Shown in pieces: positions 6,051 to 6,451 of a DNA stretch of 6,451 bases. Made by a program: the position numbers and the translations under genes. Numbering within the stretch: the stretch's first letter is position 1; each line of letters begins with the position of its first letter. The notes under the pieces were generated by a model. That model was not told the origin of the DNA, ran no database searches, and saw only the letters and a program-made list of their open reading frames with translations. The stretch is taken from assembly GCA_003567255.1 (NCBI GenBank), contig PWZW01000221.1, positions 1-6,451 on the forward strand. The letters run 5' to 3'. The stretch comes from Puniceicoccaceae bacterium (GTDB lineage: Bacteria; Verrucomicrobiota; Verrucomicrobiia; Opitutales; Coraliomargaritaceae).

Positions 6051-6451
6051 ATGCAGGCAGAGGTCATCATTGTCGGGGCGGGCTTGGCCGGGCTAACCTG
6101 TGCGCTGAAGCTGAAAAAAGCCGGACACCATGTCCGGCTTTTGGAAAAAGCATCGGCCGTGGGTGGGCGCGTGCAGACCGATACGGTCGATGGCTTTCAG
6201 CTGGACCGCGGGTTTCAAGTCATGCTCACCGCCTACCCAAATTGTCAGGCATTATTGGACTATCCAGCCCTTCGCTTGGGCACCTTCGAGCCGGGGGCCT
6301 TGCTCTATCACAGTCCCGGGGTAACCAGCCGGGTCTCAGACCCTTTTCGGCGGCCAACCGAAACCTTCGCTACCTTGCGGGCACCCATTGGATCCTTGCG
6401 GGATAAGGTGTTGATCCTTAAGCTGCGCGCCCTGCTGCGCAGAGGCGTCCC
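6051..6451 (+). CDS. FAD-dependent amine oxidase/phytoene desaturase-like protein, N-terminal part
   Basis: The frame is open to the window edge (133 complete codons), so the protein is partial. Residues 4-32 form the first FAD-binding unit: 'EVIIVGAGLAGLTCALKLKKAG' (4-25) with GAGLAG at 9-14, and Glu32 ending beta-2. 'AVGGRVQTD' (36-44) is the GGR motif shared by monoamine oxidase, protoporphyrinogen oxidase and phytoene desaturase families. 'GFQLDRGFQVMLTAYPN' (48-64) closely fits a group of bacterial FAD oxidoreductases with 'LDRGFQVLLTAYP' at this place. It starts 11 bases after the renalase-like gene, so the three redox genes probably form one operon. Substrate cannot be told, since the substrate domain and C-terminal FAD motif lie beyond the edge. 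It contains a terminator-like palindrome, described separately. Confidence 0.85.
   Translation, partial: MQAEVIIVGAGLAGLTCALKLKKAGHHVRLLEKASAVGGRVQTDTVDGFQLDRGFQVMLTAYPNCQALLDYPALRLGTFEPGALLYHSPGVTSRVSDPFRRPTETFATLRAPIGSLRDKVLILKLRALLRRGV
6116..6142. repeat. Perfect 12-bp-arm palindrome of terminator shape inside a coding region
   Basis: AAAAGCCGGACA (6116-6127) and TGTCCGGCTTTT (6131-6142) are exact reverse complements around CCA (6128-6130). Two more A precede the left arm. On either strand the RNA would form a GC-rich stem followed by U residues, the shape of a bidirectional intrinsic terminator. It lies 65-91 bases into the third redox gene and covers codons 22-31, which encode the end of helix 1 and beta strand 2 of the FAD fold. 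This reading frame is conserved in the family, so the gene is not interrupted. Confidence 0.75.

Overview
The window reads as a chromosomal stretch of a free-living Gram-negative bacterium of moderate-to-high G+C. The best taxonomic hint is the short zinc-free ribosomal protein L33, whose sequence resembles what I remember of Verrucomicrobiota (Opitutae/Puniceicoccales-like). A type IV pilus retraction-type ATPase and start codons mostly lacking a Shine-Dalgarno site fit but do not prove this. The assignment is an inference, not a database result.

Layout. Bases 1-113 hold the start of a minus-strand dapA (lysine/diaminopimelate synthesis), cut by the window edge. It is divergent from a complete PilT/PilU-family ATPase gene (228-1328, +). 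Converging on that gene is a large Nramp-like membrane transporter (1371-2651, -) that lacks the usual metal-binding signature motifs. The transporter is divergent from rpmG (2848-3018, +), a small gene followed by a clear intrinsic terminator (about 3043-3078).

Bases 3079-3673 carry no convincing gene. About 370 bases of this (3150-3521) are packed with short perfect palindromes. Their arms differ in sequence, but the centre is usually three bases, repeatedly GCA or AAC/GTT. This is the most unusual structure in the window. Closer to the next gene is a T7G7 homopolymer junction.

From 3674 to the right edge runs a tight, probably co-transcribed plus-strand group of three redox-type genes. 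First is an SRPBCC plus TIGR01777-type SDR fusion (3674-5050). Second, 5 bases later, is a renalase-like FAD amine oxidoreductase (5056-6039). Third, 11 bases later, is a second FAD-dependent amine-oxidase/desaturase-like protein (6051 to the edge). The third gene contains a perfect 12-bp-arm, terminator-shaped palindrome inside its FAD-binding region. The three likely act in one oxidative, pigment or lipid-related process, but no substrate can be read from the sequence.

No tRNA, rRNA, CRISPR array or insertion sequence was seen.
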